Below, piece after piece: positions 45,515 to 54,603 of a stretch of DNA of 64,000 nucleotides. The stretch is from NCBI RefSeq assembly GCF_034087045.1, contig NZ_CP139247.1, positions 7,342,001 through 7,406,000 on the forward strand, written 5' to 3'. Under the pieces are notes generated by a model that ran no database searches, was not told the origin of the DNA, and saw nothing but the letters and a program-made list of their open reading frames with translations. The position numbers were made by a program, and so were the translations under genes. The stretch is from Chitinophaga sancti (GTDB lineage Bacteria; Bacteroidota; Bacteroidia; Chitinophagales; Chitinophagaceae). The first letter of the stretch is position 1. Every line of letters starts with the position of its first letter.

Positions 45515-46030
45515 ATGACTCTAACGCCAAAGCGTGCACAGGAATCTCTGATCCAGATGACTGAGCTGGTATTGCCCAATGATACCAACGTATATACCAA
45601 CCTTATGGGAGGTCGCCTGATGTACTGGATGGATATCGCCGCTGCCCTTGCCAGCATGAAACATTGCGCTGCCCCCACTGTTACAGCCTCGGTAGACAAC
45701 ATTTCATTTGAAAATCCCATCCGTCTTGGCAATGCCGTTCACATCGAAGCGAAGGTGAGCCGTGCATTCAACTCAAGTATGGAAGTGCACCTGAAAGTAT
45801 GGGGCGAGGATCCTGTACAGCAGTACCGATACAAATCCAACGAAGCTTTTATGACATTCGTTGCCCTGGATCCAAACGGTAATCCCCGCCCGGTGCCTCC
45901 TATTATTGCTGAAACTGAAGAGGAAAAAACCTTGTACGAGGGTGCACTGCGCCGCAGACAGCTCCGTCTGATCCTGGGTGGAAAAATGAAGCCGCAGGAT
46001 GCTGAAGAGCTGAAAGCGTTATTCGTTTAA
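45515..46030 (+). CDS. Hotdog-fold acyl-CoA thioesterase
   Basis: A 171-residue cytoplasmic thioesterase of the YciA/ACOT-type hotdog family. It shows LPNDTNVYTNLMGGRLMYWMDIAAALAS (the N/D..GG..M.W.D active-site helix), then ASVDNISFENPIRLGNAVHIEAKVSRAFNSSMEV and a final Arg-rich tail RRRQLRLILGG. Only one hotdog domain is present. The acyl chain preference is not predictable. It is convergent with the HD hydrolase gene and overlaps it by 4 bp. Confidence 0.88.
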   Translation: MTLTPKRAQESLIQMTELVLPNDTNVYTNLMGGRLMYWMDIAAALASMKHCAAPTVTASVDNISFENPIRLGNAVHIEAKVSRAFNSSMEVHLKVWGEDPVQQYRYKSNEAFMTFVALDPNGNPRPVPPIIAETEEEKTLYEGALRRRQLRLILGGKMKPQDAEELKALFV

Positions 46031-46671
46031 TGCCATTCTTTATAGAATTGTTCGAGGAAAGTCTCCATAAAGGCATGCCGTTCGGCTGCCAGTGCCCTTC
46101 CGGTAGTGGTGTTCATCTTATCCTTTAATAAGAGCAGTTTTTCATAAAAATGATTAATAGTAGGGGCAGTGCTGTTCTTGTACTGTTCCCTGCTCATTTG
46201 CAGGTCTGGTGGTATAGCCGGATCGTACAACTGCCTGTTTTTAAACCCACCATAATTAAAGGCGCGGGCGATGCCAATGGCCCCGATAGCATCCAGTCTG
46301 TCTGCATCCTGTACTACTGCCAGCTCCGGCGAGGTAAATTTTCCTTCATTATGCCCTCCTTTGAAAGAGATATTTTCGACAATGGCGATCACATGTGTGA
46401 TCACGTCCTCCTCCACTCCCTGAGATTCCAGGAACTGACGGGCTTTGGCAGGGCCGATCGTCTCGTCGCCGCCATGGAACTTGGCGTCGGCAATGTCATG
46501 GAGCAGGGCTCCCAGTGATACGATTAATGGATTGACAGGTTCTTTGGCAGCAATTTCGCCGGCAGTATGCCAAACCCGGTGAATATGCCACCAGTCATGG
46601 CCTCCTTCGGCATGGGCTAATTCCTGTTTTACATAGGCAACGGTATTGTCTATCAGTTGATCTTGCGTCAT
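46027..46671 (-). CDS. HD-domain phosphohydrolase
   Basis: A 214-residue metal-dependent phosphohydrolase of the YedJ/HD type. The signature is HDWWHIHRVWHTA, the HD pair in LGALLHDIADAKFHGG, and Asp in VQDADRLDAIGAIGI. The substrate is unknown (nucleotide or small phosphate ester). On the minus strand TATATTTG (46684-46677) ends just 5 bp before the ATG, so the mRNA may be nearly leaderless. Confidence 0.85.
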   Translation of the reverse strand: MTQDQLIDNTVAYVKQELAHAEGGHDWWHIHRVWHTAGEIAAKEPVNPLIVSLGALLHDIADAKFHGGDETIGPAKARQFLESQGVEEDVITHVIAIVENISFKGGHNEGKFTSPELAVVQDADRLDAIGAIGIARAFNYGGFKNRQLYDPAIPPDLQMSREQYKNSTAPTINHFYEKLLLLKDKMNTTTGRALAAERHAFMETFLEQFYKEWH

Positions 46672-46676
46672 AAGAT

Positions 46677-46684
46677 CAAATATA
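46677..46684 (-). promoter_or_regulatory. -7 element abutting the HD hydrolase start
   Basis: The minus strand reads TATATTTG, a match to TAnnTTTG, 5 bp before the ATG, which predicts a leaderless or near-leaderless transcript. Confidence 0.45.
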
Positions 46685-47720
46685 AGCAGGGGAATGGGGC
46701 TAAAAAAATAGGAAAAACGAAGAAAAAGAGAAACGGAAAAGGCATCTCAAAAGTGTAAAATGGGTTTAGAGAAGAATGCTTGTGTAACCTCCTTTCCATT
46801 TTCCATCTCTCCTCCCTGGTATTCAGGCATGCAATTAGAATAGTCAACAGGGATCTTGCTTCACTAAGATATTCTTCGTTTTTCCTTTTTTCCTTTCAAT
46901 GTTTGAATCTTCGACAGACTAGTTGGTGTTCCGGCCTTAGGTGTTGTGTCTAATGGTTAAATGCAGGTATGCCGGCCGGCGATCTTAAATTTTGGTTGAT
47001 AAAATGTACATCTCTTAGCTACATCCGGATTGATACCTTAGTGAGGCCCCTTTTGGGCCTCTCTGATAAGGTATATACTTCAGGGAAGCGGGAATAATCT
47101 CTTCAAAAAATTGGCGCGGCTGAAGGCGGGAAAACCTTGATACCGGACTTCGAGGTCAATAGCTTTGCTGACCTTTGCTGACCCTAGCCTCGGCAGCCCC
47201 CCCGCCTTTTACCGCTACTAATTTTTAGGTGGCAAACATGCCCTTTCGGCATATTGCAATATCTTACAACGCAGAACCGGCTACTATTTTCCTGTCATAG
47301 ACAGATACGGTTCCTTTGGTTGGTGATTGATTTTTTGACTGGTCTATTCTTGAAGTGGAAGTGTCTATCTTTAATATGGTACCCAGGTTAGCAAAAGGCG
47401 CCTTCCTGATGATAACTCTACTAAATCTATTCTTTGACGTGATTCGCATACTTAGGGAATGATCACATTATAAATAACTACATTTTCACAAACCATCTAT
47501 CTAACTGACTATATCTCCTTATCACTTTCGATTTCTAACATAAAAATAATAATCATTATCTAATTTTTAGCTACTATTCGTGTTAAATGTACATATATTT
47601 ATATTTACAATATAATAGAGAAAACAGACAAGTATACTGATATCTAATTAGTTAGATAAAAAATACCATTTAAAAGGACGAAATGCCCTCCTAAATAAGA
47701 TCATATGCAAAAAATATTAA
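46685..47720. other. 1-kb region without a credible gene, with structured segments
   Basis: No convincing coding sequence. Visible items: inverted copies of GGAAAAACGAAGAA (46711-46724) and TTCTTCGTTTTTCC (46872-46885); an extended hairpin at 47033-47074 (ATACCTTA...TAAGGTAT enclosing GAGGCCC/GGGCCTC); a G+C-rich stretch 47090-47250 with short CTTTGCTGACC duplications (about 47163-47184) and a CATGCCCTTTCGGCAT stem near 47238; then 250 bp of very AT-rich sequence (47450-47700). The 61-residue minus-strand frame at 47264-47449 has no recognisable family. A structured RNA or a remnant of a mobile element are both possible. Confidence 0.5.
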
Positions 47721-48302
47721 TTAGTCTTTTTTAACCAAAACATCTGTTATCTGGTTAAGTTGTTTCACTTTTTCCGAGAAATCACCCTTAATCCTGTCAC
47801 GGATCAACTGGAGTTTATCTAAAATTTCATTCAACGACTCTGGTAATGCTTCCTGCAATACCTCTTTGAGTCTTTTGGCAATGGTGGGAGATTTGCCGTT
47901 GGTGGAGATGGCTATCTTGAGGTTACCTTTCCGAACTACTGAACCCAGGTAAAAATCACACAGTTCCGGGGTATCAGCCACATTAATTAATATTTTGCTG
48001 CACTTTGCCTTTTCCCAGACAAAATAATTGAACTCATGGTCGCTAGTAGCGGCTATGGCCAGGTCTTTTCCAAACATATCGCCACAGGAAAATTCCTTTT
48101 GCACCAGCGTTACATTGGGTGCTGTTCTGACTAATGCTTCCAGCTCCGGTAAAAACCAGGTGGCTACGACAGTGAGATTTGCCTCCGGACAATTATCCAG
48201 GAGGGCACTTACCTTTTCAAGTCCGATACCACCACCGCCTACCACTAAAATCTGGAGACGATGCACTTTGAAGAATACGGGAAACAAATGATTCTCTTCC
48301 AT
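47721..48302 (-). CDS. Precorrin-2 dehydrogenase/sirohydrochlorin ferrochelatase (CysG N-domain type)
   Basis: A 193-residue enzyme of siroheme synthesis, comparable to yeast Met8 or the CysG N-terminus. A Rossmann motif ILVVGGGGIGLEKV starts at residue 18. Further signatures are AATSDHEFN, INVADTPELCDFYLGSVVRKGNLKIAISTNGKSPTIAKRL. Length is that of the stand-alone bifunctional form. It lies 21 bp after the uroporphyrinogen-III methyltransferase gene in an operon headed by sulfite reductase, whose cofactor is siroheme. Confidence 0.92.
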   Translation of the reverse strand: MEENHLFPVFFKVHRLQILVVGGGGIGLEKVSALLDNCPEANLTVVATWFLPELEALVRTAPNVTLVQKEFSCGDMFGKDLAIAATSDHEFNYFVWEKAKCSKILINVADTPELCDFYLGSVVRKGNLKIAISTNGKSPTIAKRLKEVLQEALPESLNEILDKLQLIRDRIKGDFSEKVKQLNQITDVLVKKD

Positions 48303-48323
48303 ACGAACCGCTTTAATATAAAT

Positions 48324-49100
48324 TTACACAGCTATTTTCAATTCTTCTGCTATTCTATCCTGCACTGCTATGAACGTTTCATGGAAGCGTACTACCTCCC
48401 CCACTATTATGATGGCCGGGTTTTTCAGCTCTTCCCGACGAGCAATGTTTGCAAGATCGGAAACAGTGCCAATCCCTATCTTCTGTGAGGGTAATGTACC
48501 ATTCTGAATGATAGCCGCGGGTACATTTCCTTTCCCCTGAGCGACATAGGCTGCAGATATTTCGTCTAATTTACTCATTCCCATCAGAATTACCACTGTT
48601 GTATCTGCATGAATGGCATGTACCAGGTCGCGTGACAGATCACCATCCTGTGTGGTACCCGCTACTACCCAAAAACCTTCGCTTACATTTCGGGCTGTAA
48701 CCGGAATGCTGTTGAAACCAGGTACGGAGATGGCACTGGTCACTCCAGGTACTACTTCTGTATCGATATTAAACTGACGGGCAAAAGTCAATTCCTCCTG
48801 TCCACGGCCGAATACAAATGAATCGCCACCTTTCAGTCTTACCACACTGCCATAAGTAAGGGCATACTTCACGATCATGCGATTGATCTCATCCTGTGAG
48901 TACACGTGCATACCCGCTCTCTTGCCTACGAAACGTTTCAGGCAGTTGCAGGGTGCATGTTCCAGCAGTTCATTGTTTGACAATGCATCGTAGAGGATGA
49001 CCCTTGCCTGCTGTATGGCCTTCAGACCTTTTACAGTAATCAGCTCAGGATCTCCGGGGCCCGCGCCCACCAGGGTTAATTTTGGAGTAATCTGCTGCAT
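48324..49100 (-). CDS. cobA: Uroporphyrinogen-III C-methyltransferase
   Basis: A 258-residue SAM-dependent methyltransferase making precorrin-2. All family blocks are seen: LVGAGPGDPELITVKGL, VRLKGGDSFVFGRGQEE, VVPGVTSAISVPG, PVTARNVSEGF and VILMGMSKL. It sits between the sulfite reductase gene and the Met8-like gene on the same strand, providing precorrin-2 for siroheme. Confidence 0.94.
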   Translation of the reverse strand: MQQITPKLTLVGAGPGDPELITVKGLKAIQQARVILYDALSNNELLEHAPCNCLKRFVGKRAGMHVYSQDEINRMIVKYALTYGSVVRLKGGDSFVFGRGQEELTFARQFNIDTEVVPGVTSAISVPGFNSIPVTARNVSEGFWVVAGTTQDGDLSRDLVHAIHADTTVVILMGMSKLDEISAAYVAQGKGNVPAAIIQNGTLPSQKIGIGTVSDLANIARREELKNPAIIIVGEVVRFHETFIAVQDRIAEELKIAV

Positions 49101-49183
49101 AGTGTACTATTTTAAAATGTGATCGTTGTCGCACAACCGTTATATCAACAGGCCCCTTTTGCACAGGGACCTGTCGATATCCT

Positions 49184-51301
49184 TTATTCAGCAGCAATAG
49201 CTACAGCTTCTTTTTGTCTTAAAGCCTGTGCCTGCTGATAGAATTCAGTTGCCTGTTTATAATATGCTTTTGCAAATGCTTCAGATGGCTCGTTCTTGTT
49301 GATCTGTAATACCAGCTCATTGAAAGTACCTTCCAGCGCCCATTTGCCTGTTTGTACGAAATGTTTGTCGAAGTCGTTGATCACCCCTGTCTGTGTGTTA
49401 CAAGCCACACCCTCACCCAGCAGCAGCGCTTTGGCTGTCTGTACAAAAGTGGAATAAGAATGGTAAATGCTGTCAGCATACTGGTTTGCATCCAGTGCTA
49501 CTTTACCCCATTCCAGTTTCTCTTCACCTTCGAACAGCAGGGTTTGTACCAGGTCAATCACTACGCTCGCACACTCACCTACACCGATAGCAGTTGCGAA
49601 CTTGTCGCCCTGTCCCCAGTCAATGAAGTCTTCATCTACCAGAGAAGCCAGGTCTGTCAATGGTTTCAGCAAGTCGTAGAAGTAACGTTCGCCCTGACGA
49701 TCGTAATAATCATTGAACTTTTCATTCTCCTGTGCATTCTCTGCATAGTTCTGGAGCAGGGTACGCAGTACTTCAGGACCACGCTTACTTGGCACCTTGA
49801 TCACCTTGTCTGCCACACGACCTACGCCGTTACCTACGATACCACCACCCAGCAATACCTGAAGGGCAGGGAGTACTTTACCACCGTTCTTCATAGAACT
49901 ACCATGGAAACCAATACTCGCAATACCGTGCTGACCACAGCTGTTCATACAACCACTAATCTTGATCTTGATATCTTTATTATATACCAGCGCAGGAAAT
50001 TCTTCCTGGATCACCAGTTCCAGTGCGGTAGAGATACCGGTGCTGCTGGAGATCGCCAGATTACAGGTATCAGTACCAGGGCAGGCAGTGATATCGGCGA
50101 TACTGTTGAAACCTGGTTCTGCAAAACCTGCTGCTTCCAGTGCACTGAATACATATGGCAGGTGAGCAGGCAGTATATATTTGAGCAGCAAACCCTGGTT
50201 TGCCGTCACACGTACATCGTTGGCTATTACCGGGCGCAGTGCTTCCACCAGCTGGCGGGAGATCACTGAACTGATATTACCCAATGGTACACGTACGTAA
50301 GCACCATAGTAACCAGCCTGCTTCTGTTCGAAGGTGTTGGTTGCTTTCCAGGCTTCGTATTTCTGAGGATCTTTGATGGTGTAAGCAGGCACTACTGCAT
50401 TGGCAGGAGCCGGTGCTGTTTCTGGCCATGCTGCTGCATCTACTTCATAGACCTTGTTCCTGATTGCTGTAAATTCTTCTGTGACCAGGCGGGTGAATTC
50501 TTCAAAACCAAGCTTGGCAATGAGGAACTTCATACGTGCCTTATGACGGCTGGCTCTTTCACCATGACGGTCAAATACGCGCAATACCGCTTCTATATAT
50601 GGTATAAGCTTTTCAGCTTCCAGAAATTCATATGCTACATGGGCAAGGATAGGCTGCGCACCGAGGCCACCACCTACCAGCACCTTAAAACCACGCACTT
50701 CTTTTCCATCTACAATACGCACTTTAGGAATTGCCCCCATATCGTGCATGAAAGACCAGGCAGTGTCTTTGTCGCTGCTGGAAAAAGACATTTTGATCTT
50801 ACGACCCATATCCTGACAGATAGGATTACGCAGGAAGTAGCGGAAAGCTGCATCAGCATAAGGCGTAACATCAAATGGTTCATCAGGATCTATACCCGCT
50901 ATATCAGAAGCGGTAATATTTCTTACCGTATTACCACAGGCTTCACGAATGGTGATATCATCAGCATCCAGTTTGGCCCACAGTTCAGGGGTTTTTTCAA
51001 GGCTTACGAAGTGGATCTGAACATCCTGGCGGGTAGTCAGGTGCAGGTTACCAGTAGAATATTCGTCTGAAACATCGGAAATTCTCTTCCATTGTTCCAG
51101 CGTCATTTTACCATAAGGCAATTTGATACGAATCATCTGTACACCAGCCTGACGTTGTCCGTAAATGCCCCTTGCCAGTCGGAGACTACGGAATTTTTCT
51201 TCCGGAATCTGTCCTTCGCGGAACAGACGGATCTTTTTCTCCAGTTCTATTATATCCTTCTCTACGACGGGATTTTCAAGTTCTGTTCTAAATCCTTGCA
51301 T
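49184..51301 (-). CDS. Siroheme-dependent sulfite (or nitrite) reductase with C-terminal HEPN-like domain
   Basis: A 705-residue ferredoxin-type reductase. Two half-domain repeats of the NiR/SiR family (1 to about 540) with the siroheme/Fe4S4 cysteines in TACPGTDTCNLA and SGCMNSCGQHG. The tail from about 555 (YYDRQGERYFYDLLKPL...AKALLLGEGVAC...AYYKQATEFYQQAQAL) is helical and resembles a HEPN domain, an add-on absent from the standard enzyme. Sulfite is favoured over nitrite by the siroheme operon context only. A -7 element lies 138 bp upstream. Confidence 0.88.
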   Translation of the reverse strand: MQGFRTELENPVVEKDIIELEKKIRLFREGQIPEEKFRSLRLARGIYGQRQAGVQMIRIKLPYGKMTLEQWKRISDVSDEYSTGNLHLTTRQDVQIHFVSLEKTPELWAKLDADDITIREACGNTVRNITASDIAGIDPDEPFDVTPYADAAFRYFLRNPICQDMGRKIKMSFSSSDKDTAWSFMHDMGAIPKVRIVDGKEVRGFKVLVGGGLGAQPILAHVAYEFLEAEKLIPYIEAVLRVFDRHGERASRHKARMKFLIAKLGFEEFTRLVTEEFTAIRNKVYEVDAAAWPETAPAPANAVVPAYTIKDPQKYEAWKATNTFEQKQAGYYGAYVRVPLGNISSVISRQLVEALRPVIANDVRVTANQGLLLKYILPAHLPYVFSALEAAGFAEPGFNSIADITACPGTDTCNLAISSSTGISTALELVIQEEFPALVYNKDIKIKISGCMNSCGQHGIASIGFHGSSMKNGGKVLPALQVLLGGGIVGNGVGRVADKVIKVPSKRGPEVLRTLLQNYAENAQENEKFNDYYDRQGERYFYDLLKPLTDLASLVDEDFIDWGQGDKFATAIGVGECASVVIDLVQTLLFEGEEKLEWGKVALDANQYADSIYHSYSTFVQTAKALLLGEGVACNTQTGVINDFDKHFVQTGKWALEGTFNELVLQINKNEPSEAFAKAYYKQATEFYQQAQALRQKEAVAIAAE

Positions 51302-51438
51302 ATAATGAATTTTCTTGGTGGTAAATTATTAAGTGAATATTTCCTTATCAGATCAGCGTTAAAAAGGCGAGCTCCATTTAATTGGCGCAATATTTAGCTT
51401 CCCTACCCTATATTTCCTACCACTTTAGTAGACTATAA

Positions 51439-51446
51439 CAAAGTTA
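51439..51446 (-). promoter_or_regulatory. -7 element of the sulfite reductase/siroheme operon
   Basis: The minus strand reads TAACTTTG, a match to TAnnTTTG. The leader to the ATG is about 130 nt, long enough for regulation, but no known riboswitch is recognised. Confidence 0.45.
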
Positions 51447-51565
51447 TCCATTCACAGCAGAAAACCAAAAGATTTTTGCATAAAATAAAGTTATGGGTCA
51501 TAATGAAAAGTTATAATGGGGGGTATTTTGCACGGAGAAATTAGAAAAGAACTCACTCCCTGTAT

Positions 51566-51573
51566 TATCTTTG
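51566..51573 (+). promoter_or_regulatory. -7 element of the HAD phosphatase gene
   Basis: TATCTTTG matches TAnnTTTG and ends 26 bp before the ATG. Confidence 0.5.
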
Positions 51574-51599
51574 CGCCGGCAATCTGACAAAAATAAGAT

Positions 51600-52253
51600 A
51601 TGATCGATACGGTAATATTTGACATGGATGGGTTATTGATTGACTCAGAGCCACTATGGGGGCTGGCAATGCGAGAGGTATTTGCAAGTGTCGGAGTGGA
51701 ATTATCTATGGAATTAGCCAGCCACACTACAGGGCTGCGTACGGCAGAGGTGGTTGATTACTGGCATAACTATTTTAAATGGAAGGGAAAATCGACGGAA
51801 CAGGTAACGAACGAGATTATTGATTCGGTGACTGAAAAGATTATTAAAAAAGGAAAGCCCATGAAAGGGCTGGAATATATCCTGGATTTTTTTGAGAAGC
51901 GGAAATTCAAGATGGGGCTGGCATCGTCTTCCCCTTTACGGTTGATTGACGCAGCTACTACCCATTTTGGCATTAAACACCGTTTCCAGGTGATCTCTTC
52001 TGCAGAGTTTGAATCACATGGCAAACCGCACCCGGCTGTATACCTGGCATGCGCCAAAGCACTGGGTAGTAATGCATTGGACTGCATTGCATTTGAAGAT
52101 TCTGTAACGGGTATGACGGCGGCAAAAGCAGCCAGAATGAAGGTGGTAGCAGTACCTGAAGGGCATAACAGGCATAACAAACGTTATGCACTGGCAGATG
52201 TAACGCTGAACAGCCTGAAGGATTTCAACGATGATATCTTAGGAAAGTTATAA
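51600..52253 (+). CDS. HAD-IA phosphatase, hexitol-phosphatase (HxpB/YniC)-like
   Basis: A 217-residue cytoplasmic phosphatase. The nucleophile motif is DMDGLLIDSEPLW, motif II lies in GLASSSPLRLID, the Lys in SHGKPHPAVYLACA, and motif IV is FEDSVTGMTAAKAA. The sequence order matches sugar-phosphate phosphatases such as E. coli HxpB (2-deoxyglucose-6-P/hexitol-P). Substrate assignment is by resemblance. A terminator hairpin follows the stop. Confidence 0.88.
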   Translation: MIDTVIFDMDGLLIDSEPLWGLAMREVFASVGVELSMELASHTTGLRTAEVVDYWHNYFKWKGKSTEQVTNEIIDSVTEKIIKKGKPMKGLEYILDFFEKRKFKMGLASSSPLRLIDAATTHFGIKHRFQVISSAEFESHGKPHPAVYLACAKALGSNALDCIAFEDSVTGMTAAKAARMKVVAVPEGHNRHNKRYALADVTLNSLKDFNDDILGKL

Positions 52254-52274
52254 TAAAGACGGCGAAAGCAAGAT

Positions 52275-52310
52275 AAAACCCGGTTTGCCCTGATGGCAAA
52301 ACCGGGTTTT
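52275..52310. terminator. Terminator after the HAD phosphatase
   Basis: AAAACCCGGTTTGCC pairs with GGCAAAACCGGGTTTT (one bulged base), loop CTGAT. A and T flanks make it bidirectional between convergent genes. Confidence 0.8.
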
Positions 52311-52317
52311 CCTGTTT

Positions 52318-52635
52318 TTACTTTTCTTTTGCCTGTTCCAGCTTAGCCTGGACCAATAAAGCATGCAGTACTTCTGTCGAAAACCCATGCAGCAATAACC
52401 TGAAGGCAGCCCCGGCCATAGGTAGGGGTATCATAGGGTGCTTATTATTTAATGCTGTCAGCTTCTCCGGACAATCCATAATAGTAGCGGCATAGATTCC
52501 ATTTTTGCGGAGAAAGATGTCTTTCACCCGGGATGGGGTGTTGTTGATGCTACCGGGGTACAATTCCATTTCATCGTTGGCTACCGGGGTGTTGGGAAGG
52601 TATTGTCCCGTGGCAGTGATATAAACTTTATTCAT
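52318..52635 (-). pseudogene. N-terminal remnant of a 3-oxoacyl-ACP synthase III-like gene
   Basis: A 105-residue ORF. Residues 1-47 (MNKVYITATGQYLPNTPVAND.. then PSRVKDIFLRKNGI) match the opening of FabH-like ketosynthases of the DarB/StlD type. After KNGI the similarity moves to another frame (CRYYYGLSG..., compare the family's TRYYALDxxG), which ends at two stops. The thiolase-fold body and the catalytic Cys-His-Asn are missing. The remaining 55 residues are unlike the family. I interpret it as a frameshifted, decayed fragment; an independently evolved small gene is possible. It lies between the HAD phosphatase and rpsA. Confidence 0.55.
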
Positions 52636-52654
52636 AGGTGAAAAATAAAAAAAA

Positions 52655-52680
52655 GAGGCTGTTTCCTTCGAAACAGCCTC
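52655..52680 (-). terminator. Terminator after rpsA
   Basis: GAGGCTGTTT pairs with AAACAGCCTC, loop CCTTCG. On the minus strand a T run follows. It is 28 bp from the rpsA stop. Confidence 0.85.
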
Positions 52681-52707
52681 CTATTATTTCAACAACCTAA
52701 AAAATGA

Positions 52708-54603
52708 TTATTCACCATCTTTCTTGTCGCCTTCATCTTTCTTCAGCTTCTCACGCAGTTCAGCCAGTGCACCCAGATCACCAAGTGTAGCTTTTTCTAC
52801 CTTGCTCTGGATATTTTTCACAGCCTTACGGGTTTTGTCAGCATCAGCTCTCTTCTCTTTAGCGACAGCTTCTTTCTCTTCGTTCTTAGCTTGTTCCCAA
52901 ACTCTGGTGTGAGATACCAGGATACGTTTTTCGCTACGATCGAATTCAATGATCATGAATTCTTTCACATCTTCAACGCTGATTGGTTTCTCATCTTCAG
53001 TGCGCAGGTGACGGGCAGGAGCGTAAGCTTCCAGGCCGTATTGCAGCTGAACGGTAGCACCTTTATCATCTTTCTTCACTACAGTACCTTCGTGTACGGA
53101 ACCGATTGGGAAGATAGTTTCGAAAGTGTTCCAAGGATCTTCTTCGATCTGCTTGTGGCCAAGGCTCAGTTTACGGTTTTCTTTATCGATACCCAGTATA
53201 ACTACCTCGATTTCGCTACCTACCTTAGTGTACTCACTTGGGTGGTTGAAACGTTTGATCCAGGACAGGTCGGAGATGTGGATCATACCACCGATACCAG
53301 TTTCCAGCTCAACGAATACGCCATAAGGAGTGATGTTTTTCACAATACCTTTGTGACGGCTGTCCAGCGGGAATTTAGTTTCGATAGTAGCCCAAGGATC
53401 TTCAGTCAGTTGCTTGATAGACAGAGACATTTTACGCTCATCCTTGCTCAGGGTAACTACCACTGCTTCGTATTCTTCACCTAATTTGAAGAATTCTTTA
53501 GCGTTGATTGGAGTAGAAGCCCATGAGATTTCAGATACGTGTACCAGACCTTCTACACCAGGCAGAATTTCCAGGAATGCACCGTAATCTTCAATGTTCA
53601 CAACTTTACCTTTCACGCGCGCACCTTCAGTGATGTGAGCTGGTAAGGTATCCCATGGATGGGGAGTAAGTTGTTTGTAACCGAGGCTGATACGTTTTTT
53701 CTCGTCGTCGAAGTCCAGTACAACCACATTGATCTTCTGATCCATCTGGAGTACTTCGCTTGGATGAGAGATACGGCCCCAGCTGATGTCGGTGATGTAC
53801 AGCAGACCATCCAGACCACCCAGGTCGATGAATGCGCCGAAATCGGTGATATTTTTGATGGTACCTTCCAGGACCTGGCCTTTCTCCAGTTTGCTGATGA
53901 TATCCACTCTCTGCTGCTCGATATCGCTTTCGATAAGTGCTTTGTGAGAAACAACTGCATTTCTGATGGCTTCGTTAACCTTAACCACTTTGAATTCCAT
54001 TGTTTTGCTAACAAACTGGTCGTAATCGGTAACTGGTTTCACATCGATCTGTGAACCTGGCAGGAACGTTTCCATACCATAAACGTCTACGATCAAGCCG
54101 CCTTTGGTCTTGCTGGTAACAGTACCAGTAACAACTTCGCCGGTTTTGTACACTTCCACGATCTTTTCCCATGCACGTTGTTGACGAGCTTGTTTACGGC
54201 TCAGGTGCAGGTTACCATCGCGGTCTTCTTTTTCTACTACTAATACTTCAACATCATCACCTACCTTCAAACCCTGAATATCACGGAATTCGTTCAGGGA
54301 AATCAGACCGTCAGATTTGAAGCCAATGTTGATAACAGCATCGGTCTTGGTTAAACCAACGATGGTACCAGTGAGCAGACCATTTTCTTCGATCACCTTG
54401 AAGGTGCTTTCGTAAGTCTGGTCGTACTTAGCTTTTTCTTCTTTACTGTAAGAAGAAACGTTACGTTTGTCTACGCTCCAGTCAAAATCGTCGTGAGCGG
54501 TTTCTACAACAGGTGCATTTGTTGTCGCTGTTACTTCTACAGCCTGTGCTGCCGGAGCCTGTTGTTCAGCGTTTTGTTCGTTAGGAATGTTGTTTTCTGC
54601 CAA
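52708..54603 (-). CDS. rpsA: 30S ribosomal protein S1
   Basis: A 631-residue S1 with six S1/OB domains, recognisable by repeating (G/V)xVxxI.xyGaFvel..gveGLvHiSeisW segments (for example FLEILPGVEGLVHVSEISW, VELETGIGGMIHISDLSW), plus an acidic N-terminal extension and a Lys/Glu C-terminal tail. It delivers mRNA to the 30S subunit. No ATG is available. The likely start is TTG at 54601-54603, giving MAENNIPNEQN, with AGGTGG 10 nt upstream. The alternative GTG at 54642 would add 13 residues. Confidence 0.93.
   Translation of the reverse strand: MAENNIPNEQNAEQQAPAAQAVEVTATTNAPVVETAHDDFDWSVDKRNVSSYSKEEKAKYDQTYESTFKVIEENGLLTGTIVGLTKTDAVINIGFKSDGLISLNEFRDIQGLKVGDDVEVLVVEKEDRDGNLHLSRKQARQQRAWEKIVEVYKTGEVVTGTVTSKTKGGLIVDVYGMETFLPGSQIDVKPVTDYDQFVSKTMEFKVVKVNEAIRNAVVSHKALIESDIEQQRVDIISKLEKGQVLEGTIKNITDFGAFIDLGGLDGLLYITDISWGRISHPSEVLQMDQKINVVVLDFDDEKKRISLGYKQLTPHPWDTLPAHITEGARVKGKVVNIEDYGAFLEILPGVEGLVHVSEISWASTPINAKEFFKLGEEYEAVVVTLSKDERKMSLSIKQLTEDPWATIETKFPLDSRHKGIVKNITPYGVFVELETGIGGMIHISDLSWIKRFNHPSEYTKVGSEIEVVILGIDKENRKLSLGHKQIEEDPWNTFETIFPIGSVHEGTVVKKDDKGATVQLQYGLEAYAPARHLRTEDEKPISVEDVKEFMIIEFDRSEKRILVSHTRVWEQAKNEEKEAVAKEKRADADKTRKAVKNIQSKVEKATLGDLGALAELREKLKKDEGDKKDGE

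Noticed and set aside
46900..47300. RNase P RNA or tmRNA
   Set aside because: A GCAGAACCGGCT stretch near 47270 recalls the 3' conserved block of RNase P, but the 5' block and other universal segments are missing; no tRNA-like ends or tag frame were found for tmRNA.
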